A DNA stretch of 64,000 nucleotides from Aselliscus stoliczkanus. Lineage: Eukaryota > Chordata > Mammalia > Chiroptera > Hipposideridae. This document shows positions 1 to 11,937 of this stretch, one piece after another. The position numbers were made by a program, and so were the translations under genes. The stretch's first letter is position 1. Each line of letters starts with the position of its first letter. The DNA lies in contig CM066730.1 of the NCBI GenBank assembly GCA_033961575.1, positions 119,811,523 to 119,875,522 of the forward strand, given 5' to 3'. The notes below the pieces were generated by a model, which worked only from the letters and a program-made list of their open reading frames with translations, had not been told where the DNA came from and did not search any database.

Positions 1-804
1 GAATGGAAACACAACAATGGTACCAACAAAAATCAGATTAAAGTCTTTGCTAAAACAGAAACCTAAGCTGCATAAAACACAGATGTATGTACTACACCTC
101 TGGGGGAAAAGCAAAAATCACATCCAACAGTAAAAGAAATGTTCTCTTCAGTTTTACAACACAGTGTCAGGTTTGTTCCATTCACACTTTTCACCCTCTT
201 CCCGATGGTGCTAGAGCCAGAATTACATTGTATAATGCTGGATCATTTAGAAGTATTTGCAGCAGCCATAGTAGCTGCTTCTCAAAATAGAGAACATGAC
301 ATGGCCTAAAGCAGCTGAACTACTAAAGAAAAAAAACTTTTTTTTTATTTAAAATGATAATTCTACATTACCAAAGTTTTCATCAGACAGTACATTGATT
401 ACCCAATAGGCAGTATATTTATTAAATGTGTATGTGCATCTGTTTAGTTTTTCATATGATTAGTAAGCAGACTACTGAACCTATTATCCAAATGGGGCAA
501 GGCCAGGGACTACTATTCTGTTGTGAAATTTAGGAGTTTGTGTAGTCTAAATTTCTTCTCCATCCAAAAAACTTTTCTTTAACAGTCCTGAGTCTGAAGC
601 CATTGCTTTTCCAGGAAACCTGTTTATTTGCTGTATAATGCCACTTTTTAAGAGGTTCCTTGATAAATTGACTGAAATCTATAGTCACCGAATTTCTATT
701 CACTGTTCTGATTCTGCCCTCTGTAGAAACAGAATAAACATACATCTCCTCACACATGTTTCCTTCAGGTTGACATGAAAATATTATTGTCTCTTAAGAT
801 AGTT
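1..804. other. Unique AT-rich DNA, no gene seen
   Basis: No recognisable repeat, exon or RNA gene. Open frames here are under 80 codons with no known domain and look like chance frames. Confidence 0.6.
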
Positions 805-1000
805 AGATGTCAATAGGAATCCCAGCTCTATGACTTACTAACCTAGTGTCCTTTTGGGCAAGTTACTTAAAGCATTTAGTGCCTCCATTTCCTCATGTAT
901 AAAATGGACATCATAATCTATCTCAGAAGGTGGTTGTGCATATTATGTGATATGACACATGTAAACCATAACAAAGCACATGGTGGGCACATGGTATTGG
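805..1000 (+). repeat. MIR SINE relic, sense
   Basis: This is an ancient tRNA-derived SINE shared by mammals, now inert. The order of diagnostic blocks is that of MIR read in sense. A 'cccagctctatgacttact' block is followed by 'gggcaagttactta', then 'ctccatttcctcatgtat' with 'aaaatgga', and later a 'gcacatggtgggcacat' end. Divergence is high, as expected for this age. Confidence 0.85.
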
Positions 1001-1388
1001 TTCAAGAATAGGTCACCAGCAATGGTCAGCCCATCCGGAGAACAGAAGGAAAAGCAATCTATGACCAGAAAAGATCAGTTTTATTTTGGATGAGCTGAAC
1101 TGAAGTATGTATAGAACAATCACGAATATTTCTGCTGGGCAGCTGGAACACAAGGCCAACATTTAGGAGGTCTAGACTAGGCAGGTAGGCTTGGGCTCAG
1201 TGACAGAAAAAAAATCTATGGTTGTTACCAACATTTCCAGGGTCAAACATTTGCAATGAAAAAACTGAGGGCAGAATCTAAGAGAATACCTGTAGTCAGA
1301 GTAGGAGGGGCCAGGTGAGGAGCTTCAGAAAGATGTAGGACCACTACAGAAAGAACATAGGGCCTTTTACATTAAAATAACACAATGG

Positions 1389-1523
1389 GGCCAGCCAAGT
1401 GGTGCGGTGGTTAGGTGCTGGCTTGGGAAGCCAGAGACCCCGGTTCAGGTCCCACATGTGAGGGCCAATGGCACTGCCTTCAAAAACAAAATAAAAAAAA
1501 AACAAAACAAAAAAACAGGATGC
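1389..1523 (+). mobile_element. SINE family A, copy A1, with 16-bp TSD
   Basis: This is a short tRNA-derived SINE. The head starts GGCCAGCC, carries a box A-like stretch (GTGGTGCGGTGGTTAGG), an anticodon-like arm CTGGC-TTGGGAA-GCCAG and a box B-like GGTTCAGGTCC. It ends in an A-rich tail interrupted by C. The direct repeat taaaataacacaatgg flanks it at 1373-1388 and 1524-1539 without mismatch. The left end has the TT/AAAA look of an L1-endonuclease cut, so L1 machinery probably moved it. The perfect duplication suggests a fairly recent insertion. The family name is not recognised for certain. Confidence 0.9.
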
Positions 1524-1539
1524 TAAAATAACACAATGG

Positions 1540-3709
1540 TATCTGAAAGAAGGTATAATAAAAGATGTTTAATGATACACTGAAAACTGGACATTTAGAT
1601 AGGAACTGTATGAGATTCCAGTGGAATGGAAGGGAATCCATTTTAAGAAATTGAGAGGTCAATGGGAGAAGAAAAATGGAAGGTTACTAGGCATACCATT
1701 CTTTCAATAAGTCTGCCTTGTATGAGACAGAGGCGTTCCTCTTGTCATGAGGAAAGGGAGCATAGGTGGGGGTTTTTATTTTGGAATGGAGGAAGGTCAT
1801 TGTTTCCATGGCAAATATAATCCATTTTTTAGTCTTCTATTTGAGAACTGGATAGCTAGCACTTTTTGTATAATTCTGCATAATTCTTGTAATTGTATTA
1901 TACTTGGAGTGGCCCACCAATCATGTGTTTAAGTTCTTTCAGTAGTTTAAGGTATAATAATGGAGATCTCAAAGATGTGAGCTAGTCTGAAATAGTCAAA
2001 TGATCTTATGCTTTTTGTGTTCTGTCTTTCTGGTTTATATTCTTAACAAACCATACATTTGTTTTAAATTTAAATGTGTGGTGTGAAGAGTACTTTTTCT
2101 CAGTGGGAAAAAAAAAATCAGATCTAGTTCCTCAGTGTTGACATAGCTAGGATTCTCTGACATCGGTGGTGACTCTTTTTCTTTTGAACACTCACTGGCT
2201 TTCTTATTTTGGCAGAGAACTTGACCGGTAGAACATAAATAGAAATACATGGCTTTTGTGACCCTAGCCCCTTCCTGCACTGTGATTACAACACTCTTTC
2301 CTGCACAGATTGTAATAGCCTTATTTTTTTTCTTCAAATAACCTACTCCAGAAAGTCACTATTAACCCAAGTTGACAACAACTTGCTGTCTCTGCACTGT
2401 TCCTTTTCTATTTAATTTACTTATCCCAATCTTCATTGACTACTGGTTTCCTTGTCTTTTGTAGTTCTCTGCCTATCTCCTAGCATGACAGCTCGTTGTT
2501 GTTTTTAATCTGTAAGAAAGATGAAATCATCTCCGAAATTATTATAGGTTGTAACATTTTTTCCCCAACATCTATGAAATTAACCTACAATTGCCCAAAT
2601 TTTTATTTCAAAAAATACAAAAATAGAGATTTCTAATTCCCTTCCATAAAATATTCTAAAATATATAAAAATGTTTTTAAAATGTCTTAATAAAAATCTC
2701 CATCTATATAGCTAAAGGCTATTTGACACCTTTGAACAAAGATGTCAGGCAGTTAAGCAGGAAAAGTTGGTACATGGACAAAGTAATGGAAACTGTGATG
2801 GTTAACCTGTTCTTGGTGGATGAGCTGATTATGCACACATCTTTTTAGCTAAGTGCACATACCCAGATAGAATAATCATCACCATCTTATACTTTGAAAT
2901 ACAATAATCATGAATATGCCATGAGTATATTTTTATGGACATGGAGTATATTTTTCAAAAATGTTTTCAAAAATGTGCATAAACTGTTTTTAACTGGAAA
3001 TTTAACATTTTATCATATTCTTATTGACTTTGAAGTACAAAATTGATGTCAGTGAGTTCTAGAAAACTAAGGAAATAGAACAATAAAGCCTTAGAAGCCT
3101 AAGAAACTAATCATGCTGACTCTGAATGCTTTTCGGCCCTGGATCTTCACATAGAACCTAATGAGGTATTTTGTTAGAAAAGGTTAGAAACTGTACAGGT
3201 GGCAGCATATATCTTTGTCAAAGTTGTGATCTTTCTTGCTGTTACTTGAATCTACATAAAATAATGATGAAAACTGTTCATCATACTCAAAACTCAATCT
3301 CAAACAAAAAGGCCAGTAATTGAAAAAACAAGGGTAATTGGCCATGAATGATGGAAGAAATTTCACTAAGGGTCTTGCTGATTGAAAGAGGTTCAATAAT
3401 TCTAAAACACTGGAAATATTTCAGGCACCACAAGCCTTAATATGAGACTATTGTCAAGGAAAATTTTAAAGAGTTCTTGATAGTACGCATCATGAAGTGA
3501 TTTGACTATACTCTATAATTTCTAAAATGGACTCTATTTGCTGAACTCACCAGAAATCCCTCCTTTTATCTACCAGTCACTTCATGCTCATTAAATACAT
3601 AGGCATTGCTTTTCCTAACATATCATGTTTATTTAACATGCTAGACTCTACAGATACAAAAGGAAGCATTTCCCCCTCCAATTACTGCCTTCAATCATAT
3701 TATATCAGA
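1540..3709. other. Unique DNA, no gene seen
   Basis: AT-rich sequence without a repeat I can name. Short frames on both strands (up to 100 codons near 2.0-2.3 kb, minus) lack domains and are low-complexity or hydrophobic. A stretch near 2.79-2.88 kb (gtgatggttaacctg...) vaguely recalls an old interspersed repeat but is too short to assign. Confidence 0.55.
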
Positions 3710-3880
3710 TTCATTTATTCATCCATTCAACCAATATATATTGTATACCTACTATGTGCCAAGTATATTTTAGGCCCCTTAGAGTATGCAAGTGAAAACA
3801 AAACAAAACAGACAAAACTACCTGGCCTTTTTGGAGTTAAAATTCTAATGAGGAGACAGGCAATAAACACAATACATCTT
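3710..3880 (-). repeat. L2 LINE 3' end relic, antisense
   Basis: The plus strand shows the reverse complement of an L2 3' terminus: 'cattcaaccaatatatattg', then 'cctactatgtgccaagta', 'gcaagtgaaaacaaaac' and 'aggagacaggcaataaac'. This block order is typical of old L2 copies. No coding capacity remains. Confidence 0.75.
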
Positions 3881-4524
3881 TTCCTGTTCCTGAGTTTAGG
3901 CATATTTCATAAGTTTTCTGGTCTTTTGTATGTACTAGAAGTGTCACTTCCAGTTTACAAAAGGCCAGTTTTATCCAAACCAAAATGGTCATTTCACATC
4001 CAATTCAAAGCTCCTTTCTCTTCCCCACTGCAGCCTGCCCACATTCGGCACCTCCCATAGGGAGAGGGGAAGTGGTTGCCTCTAATTCCTAGCTCTCCCT
4101 TCTCTCCCCTTCATGGACTCCTGTTTCTGACTCCTTCCAACTGTAAGAAGGCAAGGTCAAGTTTTCCTAAGAGATTCCTTATCACCTTTGGTTCCATGAA
4201 TGAGAGGAAAGAGTTGCCTAAGAGTCTCTGCAACTCTACAGTTATGTATTCAGCATGACATGTCAGTCTCCCCTTTGGATCTACATCTCAAACTGAAGAA
4301 ATGGTTCTCGTCTGAAGTTCCTCTTTGCTCCACTTGAAGTGGGTAGAAAGCATATCCCTTGGTCAACAGAAGGAAGACGTCGCAGTACTACTCTTGAGAG
4401 GCCTATGTTTCTCTACAAAGTATTCTCCACTCTCTGAATAGTCTTACAATGGGAAGCTGGGGATGGGTGACAGGATAAGGGTCACAGAACCATTTTTACT
4501 GTCAACAAGGCCCTCCTGGATGGT

Positions 4525-4850
4525 GCAGTACAATCCTGTCCAACAGAAATATAATGCAAGCCTCAGATATAATTAAAATCTTGTAGGCATATTTAAAAAG
4601 TCAAAAGAAAATGTGAAATAAATTTGAGTAATAATTTTATTTATCCAAATTAAACCAAAATGTATGATTTCAATGCAGAATCAATATAAAAATAATTTAT
4701 AAGTTTTTTTATACCACATTGTTGAAAACTGGTGTTTATTTAAAACAGTACATCTCAGTTTCATCAGCCACTTTTAAGGTGCTCAAATAGGCTCATGTAC
4801 CCCGTACTTACCCTGTTGGACCATGTACTGCTACTCCCTAACTTGAAAGT
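4525..4850. repeat. Old non-autonomous DNA transposon relic
   Basis: Blocks 'tccaacagaaatataatgca', 'ttaaaaagtcaaaagaaaat', 'aataattttatttatccaaa', 'acagtacatctcagtttc' and 'aaggtgctcaaatagg' occur in the order of a common mammalian interspersed repeat that I remember as a non-autonomous DNA transposon. I cannot name the subfamily. The ends are eroded and no clean terminal inverted repeat or duplication is visible. Confidence 0.5.
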
Positions 4851-6639
4851 GGGGTAATGGTCACTTTTTATTGCTACCTTTTGAACCTCAGCTGAAACTC
4901 TGTGATGATTGGACTGTCCAGTCAACATTCTGAAGCCACACATGTTTTTCTTGCGTACCACACCATTCCAGACCTCTCATTCCCATTTGCTTTCCATCAT
5001 CATCATCTCCTTTCCTCCTCTCTCCCCATGTCTGATCTGCTTACATTGCTTCATCTAGCTCACATAACAGATAACTGGAGTCCTAATAGTGAATAGAATT
5101 TCCATTAAATGGTTGGGAAATTAATGAATGTGTACTCAAATAGATCCACTTGCCCTGAGTTTCCTTCCTCTCCTTGCTCCTACTGTTTTTACTCGGTTCT
5201 TTCTAAAGAATTTAATATGTTAAATTATAATCTTATGTAAACTATTGGCAACTTCCAGCGTGGATGGGGAAGGGCTGATAAAGAATAAAAGAAACTTCCT
5301 AATATAGTACTAAAAGTTCATTATTGTCGTAAAATTTCATTACAATGCCATATGTTTAGGGTTGGGGGCTAGCAATGTAGGATTGCTAGGGCACATAACA
5401 AGCCAATATTTAGACTAAAGATTTCTTTTAGGCCAGTGGATTTTCCAAGATCTCGTGTGAATATTTTTGGCTGAAATTAGCAGACAGGTCATATCTGCAT
5501 ATATTCAGAGGAAAAAAAGATGCAAAGTTGGGACTGGAGGAAAATACATCTAATAATTTCCTCAGATAAAAATAATGTGGCTCTTTTTCTTCTTTGTTTA
5601 TTTGATTTTTATTTATTTTTTGTTCTGAGGTCATTTTCTCTCTATTTTACATTTAAGTCATGCTACTCTAATATCAAAGGCAAAAGGATTCGAATTACAT
5701 TCCTCTACATCAGTATGGGGCTTCAAAAAGAATAAAGTTATTTAGTATGTTCATGGAAAGGTTATTGATTGCAATTTGAGGGTTAAAGATTGAAGAGTAA
5801 ATATTCAAGCCTGCTAAAGCTGAGTTTTGACAGGAATTTAAATTATCTTTAGCCAAATCACTAATAAAATAGCCAATATCCTGCAGAAGATAATTTTAGA
5901 AATACCTTAGATTATTTCTTTTCTCAGAATTACCATTGTAGCTATGAAAAGGTAAGATGCTACCTTTAAAATAAAATATAAGATTTAGGTCTTATCCAGT
6001 TACAAATAATAAAGATGTCATGTGTCTTAAAGTAAAGTACCTGAAAAAAAATCCAATTAGAGCAATTATATTCTGTCTATATACATTTTTCTCATCAAAT
6101 TTAATTTGATTCAAATTTAAAACTCTGCTTCTATTCAACAGATCTTTACACCTGGATGAGGTGAAGCATTTTAGTTGTTAGTGGTGTGAATTCCATAAAT
6201 ATTACAGTAAAATGCTTTGAAATCCTTTAACATTAAAATATCTTGCAAAGGGATTACACGATTTAATCATTAAATAGGGTACTAATGAGTCTTTATTAAA
6301 CCTTCCAGATAAACATCGTATTGACATCTAGTGGTTATAGAGGCTGATAACAGATATACTGCATTGAAAGCACATGGACCACCTTAATGTTTTCCATTTA
6401 AAATTCTCTTGAATGTAAAACAGGAAAAGTATACGCAATACTCAATAATGCTAAGGTGTTGATAAGAAAGTATAAAATCTCTTTGTATCGATATGTTAAA
6501 TGCCAGAGATGGATTCAGGGTGGTCTGAAAGAAGAATCATATCAGAGCTTTCCAAGAAACATAGGGAAAATTCCTACATATTTGGTAGTGGGTTTACTAA
6601 AGCATGTCAATAACAATAGTTTCAACTACCATTTACAGA
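4851..6639. other. Unique DNA, no confirmed gene
   Basis: AT-rich DNA with no repeat recognised. It contains the microexon-like segment at 5928-5951, listed separately. Confidence 0.5.
5928..5951 (+). other. Candidate 24-nt microexon (splice signals only)
   Basis: A strong 3' splice site (pyrimidine tract ending ttatttcttttctcag) is followed after 24 nt by a donor, AAAAG|gtaagat. The segment is a multiple of three and open in two frames (NYHCSYEK or, shifted, ITIVAMK). Neural microexons are typically 3-27 nt and frame-preserving, which this fits. Against it, pseudo-exons with good splice sites are frequent in mammalian introns, no flanking exon is visible, and the peptide is not recognised. 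Confidence 0.15.
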
Positions 6640-6825
6640 GTTCCTCCTATGTCTCAGCCCTGCAATGCATTTAACAGATATTATCTCATATAGACCTCAA
6701 AAATATCCTCTATATAAAATATTATTTATACCCGCATGTTACAGTGAGGACACAGACCATGAAAGTTAAATTACTTGCTGAAGTTTACACAACTAGCAAA
6801 ACTGAAGTCAGGATTTGAAACAAAT
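6640..6825 (-). repeat. MIR relic, antisense
   Basis: The plus strand reads as reverse-complement MIR: 'agttcctcctatgtctcagc', a degraded 'attatctcatatagacctca', 'acccgcatgttacagtgagg', 'aaattacttgctgaag', 'acacaactagcaaaactgaa' and 'caggatttgaaac'. Confidence 0.8.
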
Positions 6826-8575
6826 CCATCCAATTTTCAAGTCCAAATTCAGAGAAACCACTCTTCTTTTTATAAATATATAAGTAACTCTATAAATATA
6901 TAAGTAACTCTATAAGTTAATGATTTCATATAAAAATTAAAAATTATGAAAATTGTATCAGTCATTTTAATTCAATTAAAAAAACTCACTTTGTGACATT
7001 TTTAACTCACTTTGTGACAATCCAATCTTGCTTTTAGATGGTTGAGCAGTTATTCTCCTTGAGTGCTACTTTCAGCATGTTTCTATAATATACCTAGAAC
7101 TTGACATATATAATCATGTGACACGTAGGTATTAAGTAGTTTAGAAAACCAATACATCCAGAAAGAATATAGGGTTTTCTCACTGGTGAATATTTTTTGA
7201 CTTTAAAAAAAAAAAAGAAAAAAAGAAAGTTTTTGTGCTTGTTTTTTTCCTTTGAAAGAAAACTTATTTAAAAAGCTACATAGAACAGTGTAATTGCAAG
7301 AAATAAATTTACAAGTGAGTTGATAAAATTCAAGGTGGTGACATGGCAAATAAGAATATAGAACTTATAAAGACTAATGGAGACAAGAAAGAAAGAGGGA
7401 TGGTAGGGAGCAGTTGGGTGCAGGATCTGATGAGAAGGGGAGTGGTGGGTAGAAGTATTAGGGGACAGAAACAGGGATAATGATGGATTTTACTGAGCTC
7501 AATTTTTTTGAAACAAGCCCTTGAGGTGGAAGGAAAAAGGGCTTCCATTTTTAAATAATTTTTCCAATAACTACAGTTTTCATAATCCGACAAAGAATAG
7601 AACAGACATAGATGCATGTAACTATCGGTTCTGTGTCTTCCTTCCTGGTTCTTTGGATAATCCTGACTCAGTATTAGCTGTATGAGTCTGAGTAAAATGA
7701 GTTAAAGAAGGGAAAAAGAGCAAGGGTAAGGAATACATGCATTTCTAAGGCCTATAGTAATTCCAGGAAATCTAGAGGGGCTCTTGGTCATCTATGTTGT
7801 GCAACATCGCTCTGCATGCACCTCCTTGCATAACCATTTAAGTATTGCTATCAATCCTCAAGGCAGACACTCATCCAGACCTATAATTCTTAGGTGAGTT
7901 TGGGGCTGAAGGAGCCTCTGGGAAAAGAGAACAGGGTGATGGACTGGATAAGTTGTGTTTAAGAAACACACTAAGGAGGTATTCATAATGAGCAAGGGAA
8001 ATGACAAGAAGCCTGACAGTAGCGTTTTATACAGGAAAGCAATGAGCCTATTGGGAGAGACAGGTAGCAAACTAGAATTTGAAACAGGGAAGTCCACTAT
8101 AATGAGATAAAAAATTACTAAGGGTCTTAACTTAGTTCTTGGAAGAAGACTGAAGAAAGGAAGAGTCTGCCTGGGGTTTTGGATAAAGGGAAATAACTAG
8201 GTAACATTGAAAGGAAACCGTTTTTATGCTTAAACTGGTGGTAAGATGCCAAAGATAGCTAATGATAAGAAATTGAATAAGAGCTGAAAAATCAGAGGGA
8301 TAAATGTTCATCTGCAGTAATTTAGGTGATGAGAGAGTATAAAAAGGAGAATAAGAAAGGAGTTGAGAGAGGATGAGAGGCTGTAAGCAAGTTTGGCAGA
8401 AGCACTGAGTATGGGGATGTGATGAGTGTCAGAAAGGATAGCAGATTAAGGGGCTGTGTGCCTGAAATCAGCTGTAAGGTAGAGAAGCATTTCTTTTAAA
8501 TATGTGGAAGAGAGAACATCGGTGTCTTTTCAGACCAAATTAGAGAAAACTGAGGCAGAAAGCGTGTACAGCCAT
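6826..8575. other. Unique DNA with short direct repeats
   Basis: Besides the 20-bp duplication, an 'aactcactttgtgaca' direct repeat lies at about 6984-7019. A purine-rich plus strand runs from about 7.3 to 8.5 kb. It may hide a strongly diverged L2 interior, but I cannot support a boundary. No gene is seen. Confidence 0.5.
6871..6910. repeat. Perfect 20-bp tandem duplication
   Basis: Two adjacent identical 20-bp units (tataaatatataagtaactc) at 6871-6890 and 6891-6910, followed by a partial third start (tataag). It looks like a replication-slippage duplication just downstream of the MIR. Confidence 0.95.
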
Positions 8576-8757
8576 GTTTCCCAAGTTTTGCTGCACAGGA
8601 TAGTCTTCCGGGAAGTTTGGAAAAATCTCTTGATGCCTGGGTTGCACCTCATACTAAGAAGTCAGAATGCCTGGGGTGGGAGCCAATTCTCTACTCTACA
8701 TTTTTTAAAGATTCCCCAGGTGATTCCAATTTGCTGCAAAGTGTGAGAAACTTTTAG
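8576..8757 (+). repeat. MER5A-type hAT relic
   Basis: A non-autonomous hAT-Charlie fossil. The block order matches MER5A: 'ccaagttttgctgcacagga', 'gaagtttggaaaaatctctt', 'gatgcctgggttgcacc', 'gaatgcctggggtgggag', 'gattccccaggtgattccaa', then 'gtgtgagaaact'. The outermost terminal inverted repeats are decayed. Confidence 0.8.
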
Positions 8758-11700
8758 CGCATGCCTTGAAATTTTGGAGGGAAACTGCAAAGCAGGTGGT
8801 AGGTGGATTGGTCAAAAAGAATGACAGAAATCATCTCTTAATATGGAAATGTGGATTATTAATGACCACCACAAATCCTAACACCAGGACTCACTGGATT
8901 GTATTTGTTTTCTTGACCCCTTACTTCTATGGAGGCTCCCTGATAGTTTATTTTTTGTTATTGTGATGCCGTGTATTTTCTCTTACTATCTCAGTATATT
9001 AACACACTGAGCACACAAGTTACAGAACTTTGTATGGCAATTGAAAAATGAAAAATGCTTGCTTGATGAAAACTTTGCATAAATTAGTCACAACATATTC
9101 AAAAAATGCAGCTTGAATGCTGAGCCACACACAGGATATGCATAAAAATCTGATGCAGTGATCATTTCATGCACAGGTTATTGGATTTATTCTACCGTCC
9201 TTTACATACACGTATTAGCAACTTATGAGGTATTGGAATATTCCATTCAAATTTGTGAGGTGACTTCCAGTCACACGTCTTACTTTGCTTTGGTTTTATG
9301 TTTTAAAAAACAACAACACAGTTTGTGTACATTATTGTCACAATCAACTTTTCTCACAAGAAGTCAACTCTTACCAAAACATCCTGAAAAATGGTGGTGT
9401 GTATCATATTTTTCTTCTTTGATTAAGCTTGTTTAATTTTGTATCCTCTACTTTTGCTTTGATGTGAAATAAGATTAAATTTTCAAGTGCAGTATGCTAA
9501 ATTTATAATGTGAATTAAAAACAAAATTACTTATAAGAAACCAACATCAGCACCTAGGGACAAGACTGATCTATTAGCATAATTTACACCAGTAAAGATA
9601 TTCTACCCTAATTATTTGTGGTCAATTATCAATTTATGGTCAATGCTAATATCATTCACTGTAATTATTTCCCTAAGGAATCTTCCCTGCATATAATGGA
9701 GAACTTCATCAATTTTTTTTTTCTTAGAAAAACAATACTTATTTTTTTCTACAAGATTTTTAATCTATGAGAAAAACAAATCTAAACCTTTACTACTGAA
9801 GATCTCTGTAAGATTTTAAATCTTCGGATCTTAAATATCTAAAGCAAAGAATTGAATGTATCCATAGCTGACATGAAAAATTTCTAGAAAGAACACTTAA
9901 AACATTGCTGTTTTATCTTGTTATTTCGGATTAATTTCAATTCTGAAAAAATTTTTTTGAACTTGAAAATTAATTTGTACTACATCAGTCAACATTTTAA
10001 ACATAAATTCCCTTTTCTTACATATATATTTCCTTTCTGTTAAATCAGTCACAAATCCTGCAAACACTAACCTTACATTTGAATTCCTAATGATTCCTCC
10101 CATTGTCTCATTTCTGTTTGAACCTGTCAATCAGTGGTGAAAAGTGCTAATCACTCCCAGAAACCCCCATCTTGCTCACAAAAGTACCAGTCACTAAAAA
10201 AAATAATACCGATTGGTCATGGATGGGCAGGAAATCTCCCTAGGGATCTAACCACACAATGGAGTTTATTAAGTCCATTTTGCTCAAGTCCAGCTCTCCC
10301 TGCATGCGAGGGTTTGGAACTTTAATTTCAAAGTCAGCTAAAACCGGCTAAGGTAACTTATATTCATTAGCTCAGCTCTGACTGAAGCTCTTGGTTAGTG
10401 TTTTTGGTTCTCCATAATAGCAGCAACATCTATTTTTACTCTGTAGTTTTCTCCTCTTCTTTTTTAAAGAGGGGGAAGAAATTTCATTGGGCGTGACTTC
10501 TTTTAAATTCTTAATTGATCCATGTTCTTTTTCAACTGCTTATTATTTTCAAACTATGTTCTTTTAAGTTAACTAAACATCCACAAGAAAGATATTTCTC
10601 ATTAATTCTTTCTACGTAGCAATGCCCCATTTCAAAGCCATGGCCACATTTATTACCGAAAATGTGGCAATGATGTGTATATACAGCGTGGGCCATAAAG
10701 TACTGTAGCCTCAGGTCGCACATAGGGATGAAGTTCAACTGTCTTCTTGTACACAGAATGCAGAATACCAACTTTCTTCCAGTGCTTTGTTTTTTTTGAC
10801 TTTTTAACTGCAGTTTATTTGCTTTCTGCAAGGTGGCAGCTGCATGGGACTGGTGTAAAGGAAGAAGAGGAAGACGGTACTATTATTATAGAATAAATAG
10901 TAATTACCTTGTAGAATTCTCTAGAGCGATCGATTACCTCTTCTGCGTATAAGAACAGGCTTGGGAATATACAATAATTGATTTCTATTACTTATGTGTG
11001 TTTTCCTTTTAACTTCACAAATAAGTAACGTAATTTAATTGACTTTAATTTCAGACTACCTATTTTTATGACTTCTTCTGGAGTTGGCTAGGAATTAGAC
11101 TGAACAGAGTTGCTAGCCCCATGAGCCATATTATCAATTGAAAATGGTGTATGTATGTACATGTGTAAGTGACATGTTGTATGTCATCACATATCTTGTA
11201 CTTAACACTGGGTTGCTTTTGTCTTTTAATCTAGGTAGTTATTAGGTTTAGATTGGTTTAGAGGAATTCCAGGGTCTATCAAAATGTGAGAGAGAGCAGT
11301 GGTTTTAGCAAGGTCTGCCACAGGTGCAATGGGAATGAAACCTCTTCAAGGCAAGCTTGACAGATATGGGTGGGACAGTCCCTTGAGATGGGTCAAGCTG
11401 AGCACCATCAAACATCAAATTGTGTTGTTCCTGCTGTGATGCCATGGGTCCTGTTAAGTTCCTATGAAAGTGCAGGGAACTGAATTTATTTAAGCTACAC
11501 CTCCTGTTTATATTTTGACACTGTGAAAATAAGAAGTGTTTTGGAATAACCGTATGCTTTTAGCTGATTGGGAAATTGAGGCATGGATTATTACATAATA
11601 CACGCAGGAGAAAAGGAATCATATTATAAACAGACCCTTGTGCTTGATAACACTAAGAGTGGCCTGGGTTGATAATATTTTTGCCATTGGACAAAGTAGA

Positions 11701-11805
11701 GAAGATGGTATTTTTGGAAGCATCTTGTCTCCTAGTTTCCCATAAATTACTTTTGGAATGCTTCTCTGACACTAAACGTTTTTGTACACTACGTACTACT
11801 CTATC
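8758..11805. other. Unique DNA, no confirmed gene
   Basis: No repeat recognised over most of this 3-kb stretch. It contains the minus-strand exon candidate and palindrome cluster at 10.91-10.94 kb. The minus-strand frame of 99 codons near 10.53-10.83 kb has no recognisable domain. Confidence 0.5.
10908..10942 (-). other. Candidate 35-nt exon on the minus strand
   Basis: On the minus strand a pyrimidine-containing acceptor (ctgttcttatacgcag) precedes 35 nt ending CTACAAG, followed by the donor gtaattac. One frame is open and reads EVIDRSREFYK after two leading bases; the other two frames contain stops. Its entering phase does not follow directly from the minus-strand candidate at 29.2 kb, so an intervening exon would be needed. 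Identity is not recognised, and the base rate of such pseudo-exons is high. Confidence 0.15.
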
Positions 11806-11842
11806 ATCTCTCGCTCTCTCTTTCTTTCTCTCTCTCTCTTTA

Positions 11843-11903
<61 letters not shown>

Positions 11904-11926
11904 CTATCTCTATCTCTATCTCTAGA
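11806..11926. repeat. Compound CT / (TATC)n / (TCTCTA)n microsatellite
   Basis: A pyrimidine tract (TCTC and TTTC units) runs into about 15 uninterrupted TATC units (roughly 11843-11902) and then about four TCTCTA units. A polymorphic tetranucleotide locus is expected. The open frame across it encodes only S/L/I/Y repeats. Confidence 0.95.
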
Positions 11927-11937
11927 TATGTATACAA

